The translations under genes were made by a program, and so were the position numbers. A stretch of 32,602 bases of DNA. Origin: Candidatus Uhrbacteria bacterium. Lineage in GTDB: Bacteria; Patescibacteriota; Patescibacteriia; UBA9934. The stretch is taken from positions 1 to 32,602 of the forward strand of contig CALRHV010000010.1 in the NCBI GenBank assembly GCA_943359525.1. Direction: 5' to 3'. Positions 1 through 10,063 of this stretch are shown here, in pieces (within the stretch, counting starts at the first letter, position 1; every line of letters begins with the position of its first letter). The notes beneath the pieces were generated by a model. The model worked only from the letters and a program-made list of their open reading frames with translations, was not told the DNA's origin and ran no database searches.

Positions 1-298
1 GATACGAACCACGATCAAATGTTACCGTGGTAACACCGAGTGCTTTTGCCGCAATTGCGAGCGCGTTGCCAACGTTGGCAGCACGAACAAGTGGCTTTTC
101 AGCCCTTGGCATTTTCACATCAGACGCGGAGCATAGCGTCTTGCCAATGTCGTCGTTTACGAGCTGAGCACTAATGTGCTTGCTTGAACGAAACACCGTC
201 AAACGAGGTCGCTCTGCAGTGCCATGAATTTTTGCGCGAGTACGGAGAGCACGGCGTTCTGCGCCATGACGTTTCGCGAGGATATTCTTTCGCAACAT
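1..298 (-). CDS. rplR: 50S ribosomal protein L18 (partial, runs off window start)
   Basis: Minus-strand translation MLRKNILAKRHGAERRALRTRAKIHGTAERPRLTVFRSSKHISAQLV...; correct operon position after L6. Confidence 0.93.
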   Translation of the reverse strand, partial: MLRKNILAKRHGAERRALRTRAKIHGTAERPRLTVFRSSKHISAQLVNDDIGKTLCSASDVKMPRAEKPLVRAANVGNALAIAAKALGVTTVTFDRGSY

Positions 299-306
299 AG
301 AGAGGA

Positions 307-858
307 TTATTCGCTCTTGGACGCCTTACCAGCCTTACGACGAATAATTTCGTCGGTATAGCGGAAACCCTTGCCCTTGTATGGCTCAGGCTTTTTCTCT
401 GAACGGATCTCTGCAGCGATCTTTCCAACAAGCGCAGCATCTGCTCCACTAATGGTGAGAACGTTCGCTTCGATTTTTGCAGCGATTCCTGCTGGCAACA
501 CGAATTTTACATCGTGTGAGAAGCCAAGAGAAAGCACCAACGTTGTTCCTTGCAAGTTCATCTTGAATCCGACACCGTTCAATTCCAGGGCCTTCACGTA
601 TCCTTCGGACACGCCCTTCACCATTTGTGCAATAAGCGCGCGCATGGTTCCCCAGATTGCACGGTCCTCACGATCAGGATCCATGACGGTAACGTTAATT
701 TGCGAAACACCTTCTTCCGTAGAAAGCGCCGCGGTGGCATGTGGGTGAAGTACGAGCGAAAGCTCGCCTTTTGGTCCTTTTGCGGACACGGTGTTCCCAG
801 CGATAGTCGCGGTCACACCAGCTGGCAAGAAGACTGGTTTTTTTCCAATGCGAGACAT
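307..858 (-). CDS. rplF: 50S ribosomal protein L6 (start trimmed to MSRIGKKP)
   Basis: MSRIGKKPVFLPAGVTATIAGNTVSAKGPKGELS...; operon context. Confidence 0.97.
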   Translation of the reverse strand: MSRIGKKPVFLPAGVTATIAGNTVSAKGPKGELSLVLHPHATAALSTEEGVSQINVTVMDPDREDRAIWGTMRALIAQMVKGVSEGYVKALELNGVGFKMNLQGTTLVLSLGFSHDVKFVLPAGIAAKIEANVLTISGADAALVGKIAAEIRSEKKPEPYKGKGFRYTDEIIRRKAGKASKSE

Positions 859-859
859 A

Positions 860-1255
860 TTAGTAGATTTCGCAGATAAGTTCACCGCCCAAGCGACGCT
901 TGTGCGCTTCTTTGTTCGTCATCAATCCGTTTGGCGTCGAAAGAATCGAGCACCCTTGTCCGGATCGGACGCTACGCAAGTTGTCCGCCTTCACGTACAA
1001 GCGAAGACTTGGCTTGCTCTTTCGGGTGATGGACGAGATTGTTGGCTCACCAGTCTCACGATACGCAAGACGAACACGCAGCATTGGCTTTGCGCCATCC
1101 TGGAACGTTTCAACGGCTACAAGATATCCCTCCTTTTCGAGGATCTTCGCCATTGCGAACTTCATTTTAGACATCGGCATCTCAACAGTCACCGCGCGCG
1201 TCATTGACGCGTTGCGGATTCGGGTGAGCATGTCGGAAATTGGATCGGTCATCAT
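860..1255 (-). CDS. rpsH: 30S ribosomal protein S8
   Basis: MTDPISDMLTRIRNA...; start at MMTDP (1255 or 1252). Confidence 0.96.
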   Translation of the reverse strand: MMTDPISDMLTRIRNASMTRAVTVEMPMSKMKFAMAKILEKEGYLVAVETFQDGAKPMLRVRLAYRETGEPTISSITRKSKPSLRLYVKADNLRSVRSGQGCSILSTPNGLMTNKEAHKRRLGGELICEIY

Positions 1256-1259
1256 AGGA

Positions 1260-1445
1260 TTACCAGCTTGCTTTTCGAATTCCCGGAATCTCACCTACGT
1301 TCGCAAGTTCACGGAAACAGATACGGCACAGGCCAAAGGCTCGCATGAAGAAACGCTTACGGCCACAGCGCCAGCATCGATGAACGACACGGGTGCTGAA
1401 CTTTGGCTTCTTCAGCGACTTTGCGATTTGATTCGTCGTTGCCAT
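1260..1445 (-). CDS. rpsN: 30S ribosomal protein S14, zinc-ribbon type (61 aa)
   Basis: CWRCGRKRFFMRAFGLCRICFRELA: two CxxC pairs. Confidence 0.96.
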   Translation of the reverse strand: MATTNQIAKSLKKPKFSTRVVHRCWRCGRKRFFMRAFGLCRICFRELANVGEIPGIRKASW

Positions 1446-1448
1446 AGC

Positions 1449-1997
1449 TTATTTCTGTTGCTTGGAAGCGAACGGAAATCCGATCGCCTTGAGAAGGGCA
1501 AGGCCTTCTTCGTGGTTCTTTGCCGTTGTGGTGATTGTCACCTGGAGCCCATGGAGCGATTCCACTTCATCTGGATGAATTTCTGGAAACGCGATGTGTT
1601 CCGTAAATCCATAGTTGAAGTTTCCCTGGCTGTCGACAGCAGACTCGGGAATACCACGGAAGTCACGAATACGTGCGAAAGCGATATTCGTGAGCTTCGT
1701 GAGGAAGTCCCACATACGCTTGCCGCGAAGCGTTGCCATAACCCCCACTACCATGCCTTCACGAACCTTAAAGCCAGCAATTGACTGCTTAGCCTTCGTG
1801 CGAACTGGCTGCTGGCCAGTAATGCGACGGAAGGTTTCCACCACGACATCAGCGAACTTGGCATCCTTTCCTTTCCCGAGCCCAGCGTTAAGCGTCACTT
1901 TCATGATCGCTGGCGTCTCGTGAATATTGGTATAGCCGAATTCCTTGCGGAGTGCTGGCCCAACGGTCGTCTTCATTTGTTCTTGGATATTCTGCAT
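1449..1997 (-). CDS. rplE: 50S ribosomal protein L5
   Basis: NIHETPAIMKVTLNAGLGKGKDAK...QQPVRTKAKQSIAGFKVREGM. Confidence 0.97.
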   Translation of the reverse strand: MQNIQEQMKTTVGPALRKEFGYTNIHETPAIMKVTLNAGLGKGKDAKFADVVVETFRRITGQQPVRTKAKQSIAGFKVREGMVVGVMATLRGKRMWDFLTKLTNIAFARIRDFRGIPESAVDSQGNFNYGFTEHIAFPEIHPDEVESLHGLQVTITTTAKNHEEGLALLKAIGFPFASKQQK

Positions 1998-1998
1998 A

Positions 1999-2322
1999 CT
2001 AGTCGATTTGTGTCACACCCTTCTTTGTTCGAAGAACGCGCACTTTGTGCTGTCGTCCGTCCTTGGCGATAAACGCATAGCCTACACGGCCCTTTACACC
2101 ACCTTCGCCCACAATGGCGACTTTCGATGCTTGAAACGGTGCATTGAACGTCACACGTTGCCCAACAGCAGTCTTGCCTTTTGCCTTGATGTGCTTCACT
2201 GCTTGGTTCACGCCATCAACGACGACGAGTCCACGTGCAGGAAATGTCTGCACAACCTTTCCCTCTTTTCCTTTATGTTTGCCCGCAATGACGCGAACAT
2301 TGTCTCCGGTTTTGATTTTCAT
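1999..2322 (-). CDS. rplX: 50S ribosomal protein L24 (start trimmed to MKIKTGDNV)
   Basis: MKIKTGDNVRVIAGKHKGKEGKV KOW motif. Confidence 0.95.
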   Translation of the reverse strand: MKIKTGDNVRVIAGKHKGKEGKVVQTFPARGLVVVDGVNQAVKHIKAKGKTAVGQRVTFNAPFQASKVAIVGEGGVKGRVGYAFIAKDGRQHKVRVLRTKKGVTQID

Positions 2323-2332
2323 AGGAGAGGAT

Positions 2333-2704
2333 TTAGAGGACTTCAGGAGCAAGAGACACGATCTTCGTGAACCCTTCCGCGCGCAACTCGCGAGCGATTG
2401 GTCCGAAGATACGCGTTCCTTTTGGTTCCTTTGAGACACGGTTAATGATGACGCCTGCATTTTCGTCGAAACGAATGTAGGAACCGTCCTTTCGACGGAC
2501 CTCTTTTCGTGTGCGAACAATCACCGCGTGGACCACGTCGCTCTTCTTCACCATTGTGTGTGGAGATGCTTTCTTCACTACAGCGGTAACAACGTCTCCC
2601 AAACGAGCGTACCGCTTTTTGTAGCCGCCGAGGACACGAATGACTTGGAGTAGGTTTGCGCCGGTATTATCAGCGACATTCATCATGGATCGATGTTGCA
2701 ACAT
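2333..2704 (-). CDS. rplN: 50S ribosomal protein L14
   Basis: [19 protein letters not shown]...FGPIARELR. Confidence 0.97.
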   Translation of the reverse strand: MLQHRSMMNVADNTGANLLQVIRVLGGYKKRYARLGDVVTAVVKKASPHTMVKKSDVVHAVIVRTRKEVRRKDGSYIRFDENAGVIINRVSKEPKGTRIFGPIARELRAEGFTKIVSLAPEVL

Positions 2705-2715
2705 ACAAAGTCGGG

Positions 2716-3012
2716 TTACGCTTTTGGCGTTGAAACAACGCGGAAGCGCTTTCGAGCCGAAAGCGGACGCGTCTCTTCAATAGTCACCGTATCGCCCTCG
2801 TTTGCGACCATCGCCTCGTCATGCGCCATGAACTTGGTGCTGACAATGTAGCGCTTGCCGTATTTTGGGTGAACCTCAGTGCGGTCAATCCGTACGACAA
2901 TTGTTTTTGGCGTTTTGTGTGCCGAAACAACCACGCCAGTAAAGCGGCGGTGCATTTTTGCCTTCACAGCGGTTGGCTGTTCAGCTGTTGGTGTTGTCTT
3001 TTTGGTTGCCAT
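2716..3012 (-). CDS. rpsQ: 30S ribosomal protein S17
   Basis: [31 protein letters not shown]. Confidence 0.95.
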   Translation of the reverse strand: MATKKTTPTAEQPTAVKAKMHRRFTGVVVSAHKTPKTIVVRIDRTEVHPKYGKRYIVSTKFMAHDEAMVANEGDTVTIEETRPLSARKRFRVVSTPKA

Positions 3013-3014
3013 AC

Positions 3015-3209
3015 TTAGGAGGTTGTGATCGCGGAGCGTTGTGTCTCCAGGCGAGCAATACGTTTCTTGGTTTCACGAACGGTGCGAACCGCGCGCAATT
3101 GACCAACGGAAAGTTTCACGTTCATATCATGGAGCTTTGCGCGTTCCTCAGCAATCATTGCCAAGAGCTCTTTTGCGTTCTTACCCGCGAATTCGTTCTT
3201 TGTAGGCAT
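3015..3209 (-). CDS. rpmC: 50S ribosomal protein L29
   Basis: Small coiled-coil protein between S17 and L16: KELLAMIAEERAKLHDMNVKLSVGQL. Confidence 0.88.
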   Translation of the reverse strand: MPTKNEFAGKNAKELLAMIAEERAKLHDMNVKLSVGQLRAVRTVRETKKRIARLETQRSAITTS

Positions 3210-3213
3210 ATGC

Positions 3214-3627
3214 TTAGGTTTTGGTGACAATCTTGGTCTTCACTGGAAGTTTGTATGCTGCAAGGCGGAATGCTTCTTGAGCAATTTCCGGCGTCACACC
3301 ATCCATCTCAAACATCACGGTGCCGGCACGGACTGGTGTCATGTAGTAATCGACGCCACCCTTACCTTTACCCATCGGAGCTTCCGCTCCATGGTTGGTC
3401 ACTGGATGATCTGGAAAAATACGGATCCAGATTTTTCCACCACGCTTGATGGCACGCGTCATCGCGCGACGTGCTGCCTCAATTTGTCGGGCAGTCACCC
3501 ACGCTTCGGTAATGGCTTTGAGCCCATAAGAGCCAAAGGCAACATCCGTTTTTTGCGTCGCCAAGCGATCGCCGGCTGTCCGACGCTTGTGCCACTTGCG
3601 GTATTTCATTTTTTTCGGAAGCAACAT
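3214..3627 (-). CDS. rplP: 50S ribosomal protein L16
   Basis: [16 protein letters not shown]...[23 protein letters not shown]. Confidence 0.97.
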   Translation of the reverse strand: MLLPKKMKYRKWHKRRTAGDRLATQKTDVAFGSYGLKAITEAWVTARQIEAARRAMTRAIKRGGKIWIRIFPDHPVTNHGAEAPMGKGKGGVDYYMTPVRAGTVMFEMDGVTPEIAQEAFRLAAYKLPVKTKIVTKT

Positions 3628-3643
3628 ACAAAGATATCAATTC

Positions 3644-4357
3644 CTATGACCGTGCGCCGCGGGAAGGTGCGGGACGATGCTCTGCGGACTCAGTTTGTGC
3701 CTGTGCCTCTACCGATGTGCCGAACACGTCGCCGCGATAGATCCACACTTTCACACCGATCACTCCGAAGATCGTGTTTGCACGCACGCGAGCAAAGTCG
3801 ATGTCCGCACGAAGGTTGTGCAGTGGAATACTGCCCTGAGCGATTGTTTCCGTTCGTGCAATTTCCGAACCGTTCAAACGACCGGAAAGTGTAAGTTTCA
3901 CACCTTTCGCGCCGCCCTTCATCACACGCTCGATTGCCATTTTCATGGATCGGCGGAATGGAAGACGCTGCTCAATTTCACGAGCGATCTGATCGCCAAT
4001 GATTTGTGCAGACATTGTTGGCCGAGAAACCTCCTCCACGTTGATGTTCAACGTGACGCGTTGACCGCGATAAAACTCTTTCGAGAGCTTCTTCTTCAAC
4101 TCTTCGATTCCTGCACCAGCACGACCGATGATCACACCTGGCTTTGCAGCACGGATCGTGATCGTAACGCGCTTTGGTGTACGATCGATTCCGATCGAGT
4201 CCAAACCGACGTCTCGGAGTGACTTACGCAAGTATTCGCGGATGTTTACGTCCTCTTTCAAAGAAGACACAAATTGCTTTCCGCGCGCGAACCACTTCGA
4301 GTCCCACGTGTAAATCGTGGAAAGACGGAAGACTTTTGGATTGACTTTATGGCCCAT
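3644..4357 (-). CDS. rpsC: 30S ribosomal protein S3
   Basis: MGHKVNPKVFRLSTIYTWDSKWFA...KH domain PGVIIGRAGAGIEELKK. Confidence 0.97.
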   Translation of the reverse strand: MGHKVNPKVFRLSTIYTWDSKWFARGKQFVSSLKEDVNIREYLRKSLRDVGLDSIGIDRTPKRVTITIRAAKPGVIIGRAGAGIEELKKKLSKEFYRGQRVTLNINVEEVSRPTMSAQIIGDQIAREIEQRLPFRRSMKMAIERVMKGGAKGVKLTLSGRLNGSEIARTETIAQGSIPLHNLRADIDFARVRANTIFGVIGVKVWIYRGDVFGTSVEAQAQTESAEHRPAPSRGARS

Positions 4358-4360
4358 AGG

Positions 4361-4702
4361 TTAGGTGGTGATTTTTGGCGAGACCACAACGTGGATGTGC
4401 GACATTCGATGACGAATTGGTGTCGCGCGACCCTGTGCACGTGGAGCAAACCGTTTAATCTTTGGACCTTCGTCGACCCACGTCTTTACGACGATAAGCG
4501 TTGTAGGATCGAGCTTTGCGTTATTCGTTGCGTTTGCAACAGCAGAGTTCAATGCCTTCAAGACTGTTCGTGCTGCGAGTTTTGGGGACACCATCAACTG
4601 ACGACGTGCCTCGTTCACCGACTTGCCACGAATCAACCCCACCACAAGACGAGTCTTGCGAGGTGCGATTCGGATAAATTTTGCGACCGCTTTGACTTCC
4701 AT
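4361..4702 (-). CDS. rplV: 50S ribosomal protein L22 (start trimmed to MEVKAVAKF)
   Basis: IRIAPRKTRLVVGLIRGKSVNEA...ATPIRHRMSHIHVVV. Confidence 0.96.
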   Translation of the reverse strand: MEVKAVAKFIRIAPRKTRLVVGLIRGKSVNEARRQLMVSPKLAARTVLKALNSAVANATNNAKLDPTTLIVVKTWVDEGPKIKRFAPRAQGRATPIRHRMSHIHVVVSPKITT

Positions 4703-4712
4703 AATATTTGGA

Positions 4713-5033
4713 CTAGCGAGCAAGTTTCTTTGCAGCCGGTGCTGCTGCCGGTGCCGCTGCAGGTGCCGCAGCCGCCGCCTTTCCTGCGTGACGAACGAAT
4801 TTTCGTGTGAGCGAGAATTCTCCAAGCTTGTGACCAACCATGTTTTCCACCACACGGACTTGAACGAATTCACGTCCGTTGTGCACACCGAAGGTAAAAC
4901 CTACCATTTCCGGAGTGATAGTCGATGCACGCGCCCATGTCTTAATCACTGTTTTGTCGCCAGCGCGAAGATTTGAAACCTTCTTTGCGAGCTTCGGGTC
5001 AATGTATGGACCTTTTTTGAGACTTCGTGCCAT
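4713..5033 (-). CDS. rpsS: 30S ribosomal protein S19 with Ala/Pro-rich C-terminal tail
   Basis: [19 protein letters not shown]... S19 core plus [21 protein letters not shown] tail. Confidence 0.96.
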   Translation of the reverse strand: MARSLKKGPYIDPKLAKKVSNLRAGDKTVIKTWARASTITPEMVGFTFGVHNGREFVQVRVVENMVGHKLGEFSLTRKFVRHAGKAAAAAPAAAPAAAPAAKKLAR

Positions 5034-5037
5034 AGGA

Positions 5038-5883
5038 TTATTTACGCTTCGCGTGCTGACGACGACGCACGATGAACGAGTTAGAAGGCTTCTTGCTCTT
5101 ACGCGTCTTCACTCCGAGCGCCTTCTTTCCAGTTGGCGTCTTTGGCGACGGCATACCAATGGAGTTTCGAGCCTCTCCACCTCCGTGTGGGTGATCCACT
5201 GGGTTCATGGCCTTTCCACGAACGGTTGGGCGAACGCTACGATGACGCATGCGTCCAGCCTTTCCCCATCGCACCAAGCGCCAATCTGGATTGGACACTG
5301 TTCCGATGGTTGCGAAACACGTTTTTGGCACCATGCGAACTTCACCGGACGGAAGACGGAGCGTTGCACGCTCGCCTTCGATTGCGAGAAGTTCTGCTGC
5401 GGCACCAGCACCACGAACCATCTTTCCGCCACGACCTGGCTCAAGTTCCACGTTGTGTACCTGCATACCAACCGGAATCTTCTCAAGCGGGAATCGGTTT
5501 CCCATCGCTGGCTCTCCGCGCTCAAGGGAAGACACGATCATCATGCCAACGGTGAGACCGAGTGGCGCAAGGACGTAACGCTTTTCTCCATCTGCGTAAG
5601 CAAGGAGAGCAATACGTGCACCACGGTTTGGATCGTATTCAATTGTTTGTACCTTTGCTGGGATGTCGTACTTGTCGCGCTTCCAGTCGATCACACGAAC
5701 ATGGCGCTTTGCACCACCTCCACGATGTCGAACGGAGATATGACCCGATGCACCGCGACCCGCCATCTGCTTTTGGGAAAGCACGAGCGATTTATGTGGC
5801 GACGTGGATGTCACGTCGGCGAACGACTGAACGCTCGACTTACGGCGTCCGGCTGTTGTTGGTTTGTATTGTTTAATTGGCAT
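5038..5883 (-). CDS. rplB: 50S ribosomal protein L2 (start trimmed to MPIKQYKP)
   Basis: [18 protein letters not shown]...[19 protein letters not shown]...[11 protein letters not shown]. Confidence 0.98.
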   Translation of the reverse strand: MPIKQYKPTTAGRRKSSVQSFADVTSTSPHKSLVLSQKQMAGRGASGHISVRHRGGGAKRHVRVIDWKRDKYDIPAKVQTIEYDPNRGARIALLAYADGEKRYVLAPLGLTVGMMIVSSLERGEPAMGNRFPLEKIPVGMQVHNVELEPGRGGKMVRGAGAAAELLAIEGERATLRLPSGEVRMVPKTCFATIGTVSNPDWRLVRWGKAGRMRHRSVRPTVRGKAMNPVDHPHGGGEARNSIGMPSPKTPTGKKALGVKTRKSKKPSNSFIVRRRQHAKRK

Positions 5884-5887
5884 ACGC

Positions 5888-6247
5888 TTAGACAACAGGT
5901 GCAAAGACGTCGATCGTCGCTCCTTCTGGCAACGAGATCATCGCTTTCTTGAAACTCTTGATGTGTCCGTTGGATTTGGCAAAGTGCACGGCACGCGGAC
6001 GAACCGTAATGACGTTCACCTTTACTGGAGTAACGCCGTACAATTCTTTAAATGCCTGCTTTACTGCAACACGCGTTGCAGACAACGCAACACGGAAAAC
6101 CATAACGTTATTACCCGAAAGCATTGCGGTCTTTTCCGTCACCATTGGCGCAAGAAGCGTGTCGGTTGCAAAACGAGAAAGCGCTTTCAGTGCTGGAGCT
6201 GAAGTTTCCACGGCTGCCTTCTTCGATTCAGTTGATTTCTTTGGCAT
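5888..6247 (-). CDS. rplW: 50S ribosomal protein L23 with short N-terminal extension
   Basis: LLAPMVTEKTAMLSGNNVMVFRVA...VKQAFKELYGVTPVKVNVI. Confidence 0.94.
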   Translation of the reverse strand: MPKKSTESKKAAVETSAPALKALSRFATDTLLAPMVTEKTAMLSGNNVMVFRVALSATRVAVKQAFKELYGVTPVKVNVITVRPRAVHFAKSNGHIKSFKKAMISLPEGATIDVFAPVV

Positions 6248-6250
6248 ACG

Positions 6251-6883
6251 TTACGCGCTAAACGTTTGAACCATCGACGCGATGGCGGCTTGTGACGCAA
6301 CAATAGTTCGGTACTTCGCCACATCGCGAACGTTCAAGCTCTGGGCGTGAATCGTTGTCGTCTTTGGCAAGTTCTTTGCAGCACGCTTCATGAGAATATC
6401 GTCGGCGGTAACCACGATAAGTGCAGAACCACGAGCGCCAGGGAGTGCTGCGCGCATTTGCGCGACGAACTTCGTCTTTGCTTCTGGGAAACCGAAGTCT
6501 TCCACCGCAATGAACGCACCGTCCTGAAGCTTGTCGGTGAGCACCATCGCGAGCGCCGTGCGCTTCGTCTTCTTATTGAGCTTCACTGAGAAATTGCGCT
6601 CCGCAAGCGGACCATGTGTGACACCTCCACCCACCCAAATTGGTGAACGGGATGATCCGTGACGAGCACGACCGGTGCCCTTCTGCTTCCATGGCTTCTT
6701 TCCACCACCAGAAACCTGGCTACGATCCTTGGTATGCGACAACACCACACGTGAGTTCGCTTCTTGCGCAACAATAACCTCATGAATAAGGTTGCCGTTT
6801 GGTTCCACGGCAAACAATGCGTCTGGCAATGTGACCATGCCAGCGTCTGTTCCTTTCCAATTGTAGAGTTTTACTTGAGCCAT
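6251..6883 (-). CDS. rplD: 50S ribosomal protein L4
   Basis: KPWKQKGTGRARHGSSRSPIWVGGGVTHGP. Confidence 0.97.
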   Translation of the reverse strand: MAQVKLYNWKGTDAGMVTLPDALFAVEPNGNLIHEVIVAQEANSRVVLSHTKDRSQVSGGGKKPWKQKGTGRARHGSSRSPIWVGGGVTHGPLAERNFSVKLNKKTKRTALAMVLTDKLQDGAFIAVEDFGFPEAKTKFVAQMRAALPGARGSALIVVTADDILMKRAAKNLPKTTTIHAQSLNVRDVAKYRTIVASQAAIASMVQTFSA

Positions 6884-7494
6884 ACATTTCCTTCAGTTGC
6901 GAGAATAGTCACGAGGCTTCCACGGCTCCCAGGGACTGCACCCTTAATTCCGATAATGTTCTTCTCCGTATCAATCGTCATCACTTCGAGGTTCTTGACC
7001 GTGACACGATCGCTTCCCATTCGTCCGGCCATGCGCATTCCTTTGAACACGCGTTGAATGCCACCGGCACCAATGGAACCCGACTTACGCTCTTGGTCCT
7101 TGTGACCGTGCGTGCGTGGATGGCCATGGAATCCGTGGCGCTTCACGACACCTTGGAAACCGCGACCCTTTGAGGTGCCAACGATGTTCACGGTGTCACC
7201 GATGGTAAAGACCGAAACCGTGACAGCGGTGCCGCGCTCTGCGGTGTCACCGTCTGCAAGAGGAAACTCTCGCAATGTTCGAAATGTGCCAAGGTCTCCC
7301 GTTACTCCAGCTTCCGCCTTTGTGACGTTGGTTGTTTTGTCGAAACCGACTACGACAACCGACTGACCTTGAACTGTCTTGCGTACCGCGACGATCATCG
7401 ACGGCTCTGCCGCGATAAGCGTGACAGGTACAACCGACCCGTCTGGTCGGAACACCTGGGTCATGGCGATTTTCTTTCCGAGAAGAACTTTCAT
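6871..7494 (-). CDS. rplC: 50S ribosomal protein L3
   Basis: MKVLLGKKIAMTQVF...VVKRHGFHGHPRTHGHKDQERKSGSIGAGGIQRVFKGMRMAGRMG; overlaps rplD by 13 bp. Confidence 0.97.
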   Translation of the reverse strand: MKVLLGKKIAMTQVFRPDGSVVPVTLIAAEPSMIVAVRKTVQGQSVVVVGFDKTTNVTKAEAGVTGDLGTFRTLREFPLADGDTAERGTAVTVSVFTIGDTVNIVGTSKGRGFQGVVKRHGFHGHPRTHGHKDQERKSGSIGAGGIQRVFKGMRMAGRMGSDRVTVKNLEVMTIDTEKNIIGIKGAVPGSRGSLVTILATEGNVWLK

Positions 7495-7549
7495 AGAATC
7501 TTTCGTTCATGCGCAAGGCAGAGGAACGGTATTAAGGGCCCTTTGAACG

Positions 7550-7584
7550 AAAAAACCAGAAGCATCCATCAAAGGATCACTTCT
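7550..7584 (-). promoter_or_regulatory. Candidate attenuator/terminator hairpin in the rpsJ-rplC leader
   Basis: Minus strand: AGAAGtgATCCtttgatGGATgCTTCTggTTTTTT, imperfect stem followed by T6, upstream of rplC in a ~308-bp gap. Confidence 0.5.
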
Positions 7585-7802
7585 AGCCCAAAACAACAGA
7601 GCACATGGATCGCCGAAGCGAACCGGGAGTTGATTGAGTTTTCTTGTCGTTAAAAAGAGGTCTCCTGAACTCCGCACGAAGCGTCAAGAAGGTTTTCCAA
7701 AAGGATCTATCTTCTCGGTTCGATGTTGGAGCGACTGTGCAGTGGATACTGCGAGCAAATCATCTACAAGAGATGGTTTCTTCGCAATATCCACGGCGTG
7801 AA

Positions 7803-8138
7803 TTACATTTTGATTTCGATGTCGACACCTGCTGGGAGATTGAGACTCATCAAAGCGTCGATCGTTCGCTCTGTTGGACTGACGATGTCAATCAGGCGCT
7901 TGTGTACACGCATCTCGTACTGATCGCGTGATTGCTTGTCGATGAACGTTGAGCGGTTCACCGTGAAACGACGGATTTCCGTTGGCAATGGCACCGGGCC
8001 AAGGACCTCTGCTCCGCTACGTTCTGCAGTTTTGATGATGGTCTGTGTTGCGGCGTCGATCACTTTATGATCATACGCACGGATCTTGATACGAATCCGT
8101 TGCTTCACGTCTTCTTTTGTTTTGGCGGAGTCGGTCAT
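7803..8138 (-). CDS. rpsJ: 30S ribosomal protein S10
   Basis: [21 protein letters not shown]...[14 protein letters not shown]. Confidence 0.97.
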   Translation of the reverse strand: MTDSAKTKEDVKQRIRIKIRAYDHKVIDAATQTIIKTAERSGAEVLGPVPLPTEIRRFTVNRSTFIDKQSRDQYEMRVHKRLIDIVSPTERTIDALMSLNLPAGVDIEIKM

Positions 8139-8166
8139 AGTGAAAAGGGCGATTTCTGAAACAGAG

Positions 8167-8195
8167 GAAGGCAGACGTTTTTGCGTTCTGCCTTC
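8167..8195 (-). terminator. Hairpin between tuf and rpsJ (weak terminator or processing site)
   Basis: GAAGGCAGA / TCTGCCTTC stem, no strong T-run downstream. Confidence 0.4.
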
Positions 8196-8212
8196 ATGTT
8201 CTTTTACAAGAA

Positions 8213-9400
8213 TTATTCAAGAATTTTGACAACGATACCTGCACCAACCGTTCGACCACCCTCGCGGATAGCAAAGCGCATCTTCTCTTCGAGTGCGACT
8301 GGGTTGATAAGGGTAACAATTCCGTTCACTTTGTCTCCTGGCATTACCATTTCTGTGCCTTCTGGAAGAGCAATTTCACCAGTTACGTCCGTTGTACGGA
8401 TGTAGAACTGTGGCTTGTAGCCCTTGAAGAATGGCTTGTGACGACCACCTTCTTCTTTGGTCAAGGCGTAAATTTCAGCCTCAAACTTTGTGTGTGGCTT
8501 TACGGATCCTGGCTTTGCAAGAACCTGACCACGCTGAACATCTTCCTTCTTCACACCGCGGAGAAGAATACCAGCATTGTCGCCAGCCATGCCCTTATCG
8601 AGGGACTTGTTGAACATTTCGATGCCGGTCACCGTCGACTTGACAGTGTCCGTAATTCCAACGATTTCAACTTCATCACCAACGTTACAGATACCACGCT
8701 CGATACGACCGGTTACCACGGTTCCACGTCCTTCAATAGAGAAGACGTCTTCCACTGGCAACAAGAATGGCTTATCAAGATCGCGAACTGGTTGTGGGAT
8801 GTAGCTGTCCAATGCTGCGAGCAAGTCGCGGATTGGCTGTGCGCCAGGACCGGTTGGGTCTTCAAGTGCCTTCACGGACGAGCCGCGAATGACTGGAACT
8901 TCGTCACCAGGAAAATCATACTTCTTCAAAAGGTCACGAACTTCTTGCTCAACGAGGTCGATAAGTTCTGGATCATCAACCATGTCAACCTTGTTCAAGT
9001 AGACGAGAATTGAAGGAACACCAACCTGCTTTGCGAGCAAAATGTGCTCACGTGTCTGTGGCATTGGACCGTCTGCTGCGGAAACCACGAGAATCGCGCC
9101 GTCCATCTGGGCGGCACCGGTGATCATGTTCTTCACGTAGTCAGCGTGTCCTGGACAGTCGACGTGTGCGTAGTGACGGTTTGCCGTCTCGTACTCACAG
9201 TGTGCCGTCGAAATGGTGATTCCACGTGCCTTGGATTCTGGCGCCTTATCGAGGTCGTTAATACCCTTTGCTTGCGCCTTGTTTCCCATCGCAGCAGCCA
9301 CTGCAAGCATTGCAGCGGTTGTGGTGGTCTTGCCGTGGTCGACGTGACCAATGGTGCCGACGTTCACGTGCGGCTTTGTCCGGTCAAACTGTTCTGCCAT
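8213..9400 (-). CDS. tuf: Elongation factor Tu
   Basis: [31 protein letters not shown]...[26 protein letters not shown]. Confidence 0.99.
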   Translation of the reverse strand: MAEQFDRTKPHVNVGTIGHVDHGKTTTTAAMLAVAAAMGNKAQAKGINDLDKAPESKARGITISTAHCEYETANRHYAHVDCPGHADYVKNMITGAAQMDGAILVVSAADGPMPQTREHILLAKQVGVPSILVYLNKVDMVDDPELIDLVEQEVRDLLKKYDFPGDEVPVIRGSSVKALEDPTGPGAQPIRDLLAALDSYIPQPVRDLDKPFLLPVEDVFSIEGRGTVVTGRIERGICNVGDEVEIVGITDTVKSTVTGIEMFNKSLDKGMAGDNAGILLRGVKKEDVQRGQVLAKPGSVKPHTKFEAEIYALTKEEGGRHKPFFKGYKPQFYIRTTDVTGEIALPEGTEMVMPGDKVNGIVTLINPVALEEKMRFAIREGGRTVGAGIVVKILE

Positions 9401-9479
9401 ACGAAGAAATTATGCGGGCATTCCGTGTGCGGAATACTCAGCGATTTAGGACTGCGTTTCGGTAAATAAATGTGGCGAG

Positions 9480-9508
9480 AGTGTAGCAAAACCAAGAAAA
9501 TCACGCAA
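9480..9508 (-). promoter_or_regulatory. Predicted sigma70-type promoter of tuf
   Basis: Minus strand TTGCGT (9503-9508), 17-nt spacer, TACACT (9480-9485), ~80 bp upstream of the tuf ATG. Confidence 0.55.
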
Positions 9509-9528
9509 GTCCGCTTGTGCACGCCGGC

Positions 9529-10008
9529 TTAATCGATAGCCTCCAGGTAGAACCCCTCTTCCCCACCATCACCCTTGTTTGACTTCTTTTTTAGCAGTTC
9601 CTGTGGCTTTTCGACGATTTTCTCCTCCTCCTTTCTTTCCTCAACTTCCACAGGCGTCTGCCAAAGACTCTTCAACGCCTCCTCGTCAATATCAGCCTCA
9701 TCCGCAGTCTCCTCAGCAATCTCGGCGATGACCTCATTGGACAGATCGATCATAGCCTCGGCCTCTTCCTCCTCGGGCTCGGCTTTCGGAATTGGCCTGC
9801 TCCGACCCTCTCCATACACTGGCACATCAATACCCCCATTCCCGAACACTTCCTCCCCCGGCCCAAACGCCTGGTCGATAAGCGCCTCGTACTCCTCCAA
9901 CGGCAAAATCACCATCGGTTCCCCTCCCCCAGCCTCGTCCGTCACAATCAACCGATCACCCGTTCTCCGAGCCAATCGCAGCAGTCGAGGAATGTGGTTC
10001 GTTGCCAT
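9529..10008 (-). CDS. Hypothetical protein with acidic C-terminal region
   Basis: MATNHIPRLLRLARRTGDRLIVTDEAGGGEPMVILPLEEYEALIDQA... then Glu-rich tail ending GFYLEAID; start trimmed to 10008. Confidence 0.75.
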   Translation of the reverse strand: MATNHIPRLLRLARRTGDRLIVTDEAGGGEPMVILPLEEYEALIDQAFGPGEEVFGNGGIDVPVYGEGRSRPIPKAEPEEEEAEAMIDLSNEVIAEIAEETADEADIDEEALKSLWQTPVEVEERKEEEKIVEKPQELLKKKSNKGDGGEEGFYLEAID

Positions 10009-10063
10009 ATACGACCATCTTAGGAAGTGTGAGGCCAAAGGGCAAGGAAACGACCCACACATT

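Noticed and set aside
4879-5952. 357-aa plus-strand ORF antisense to rplB/rpsS
   Set aside because: Low-complexity antisense shadow of conserved ribosomal genes; no start signal or recognisable domain.
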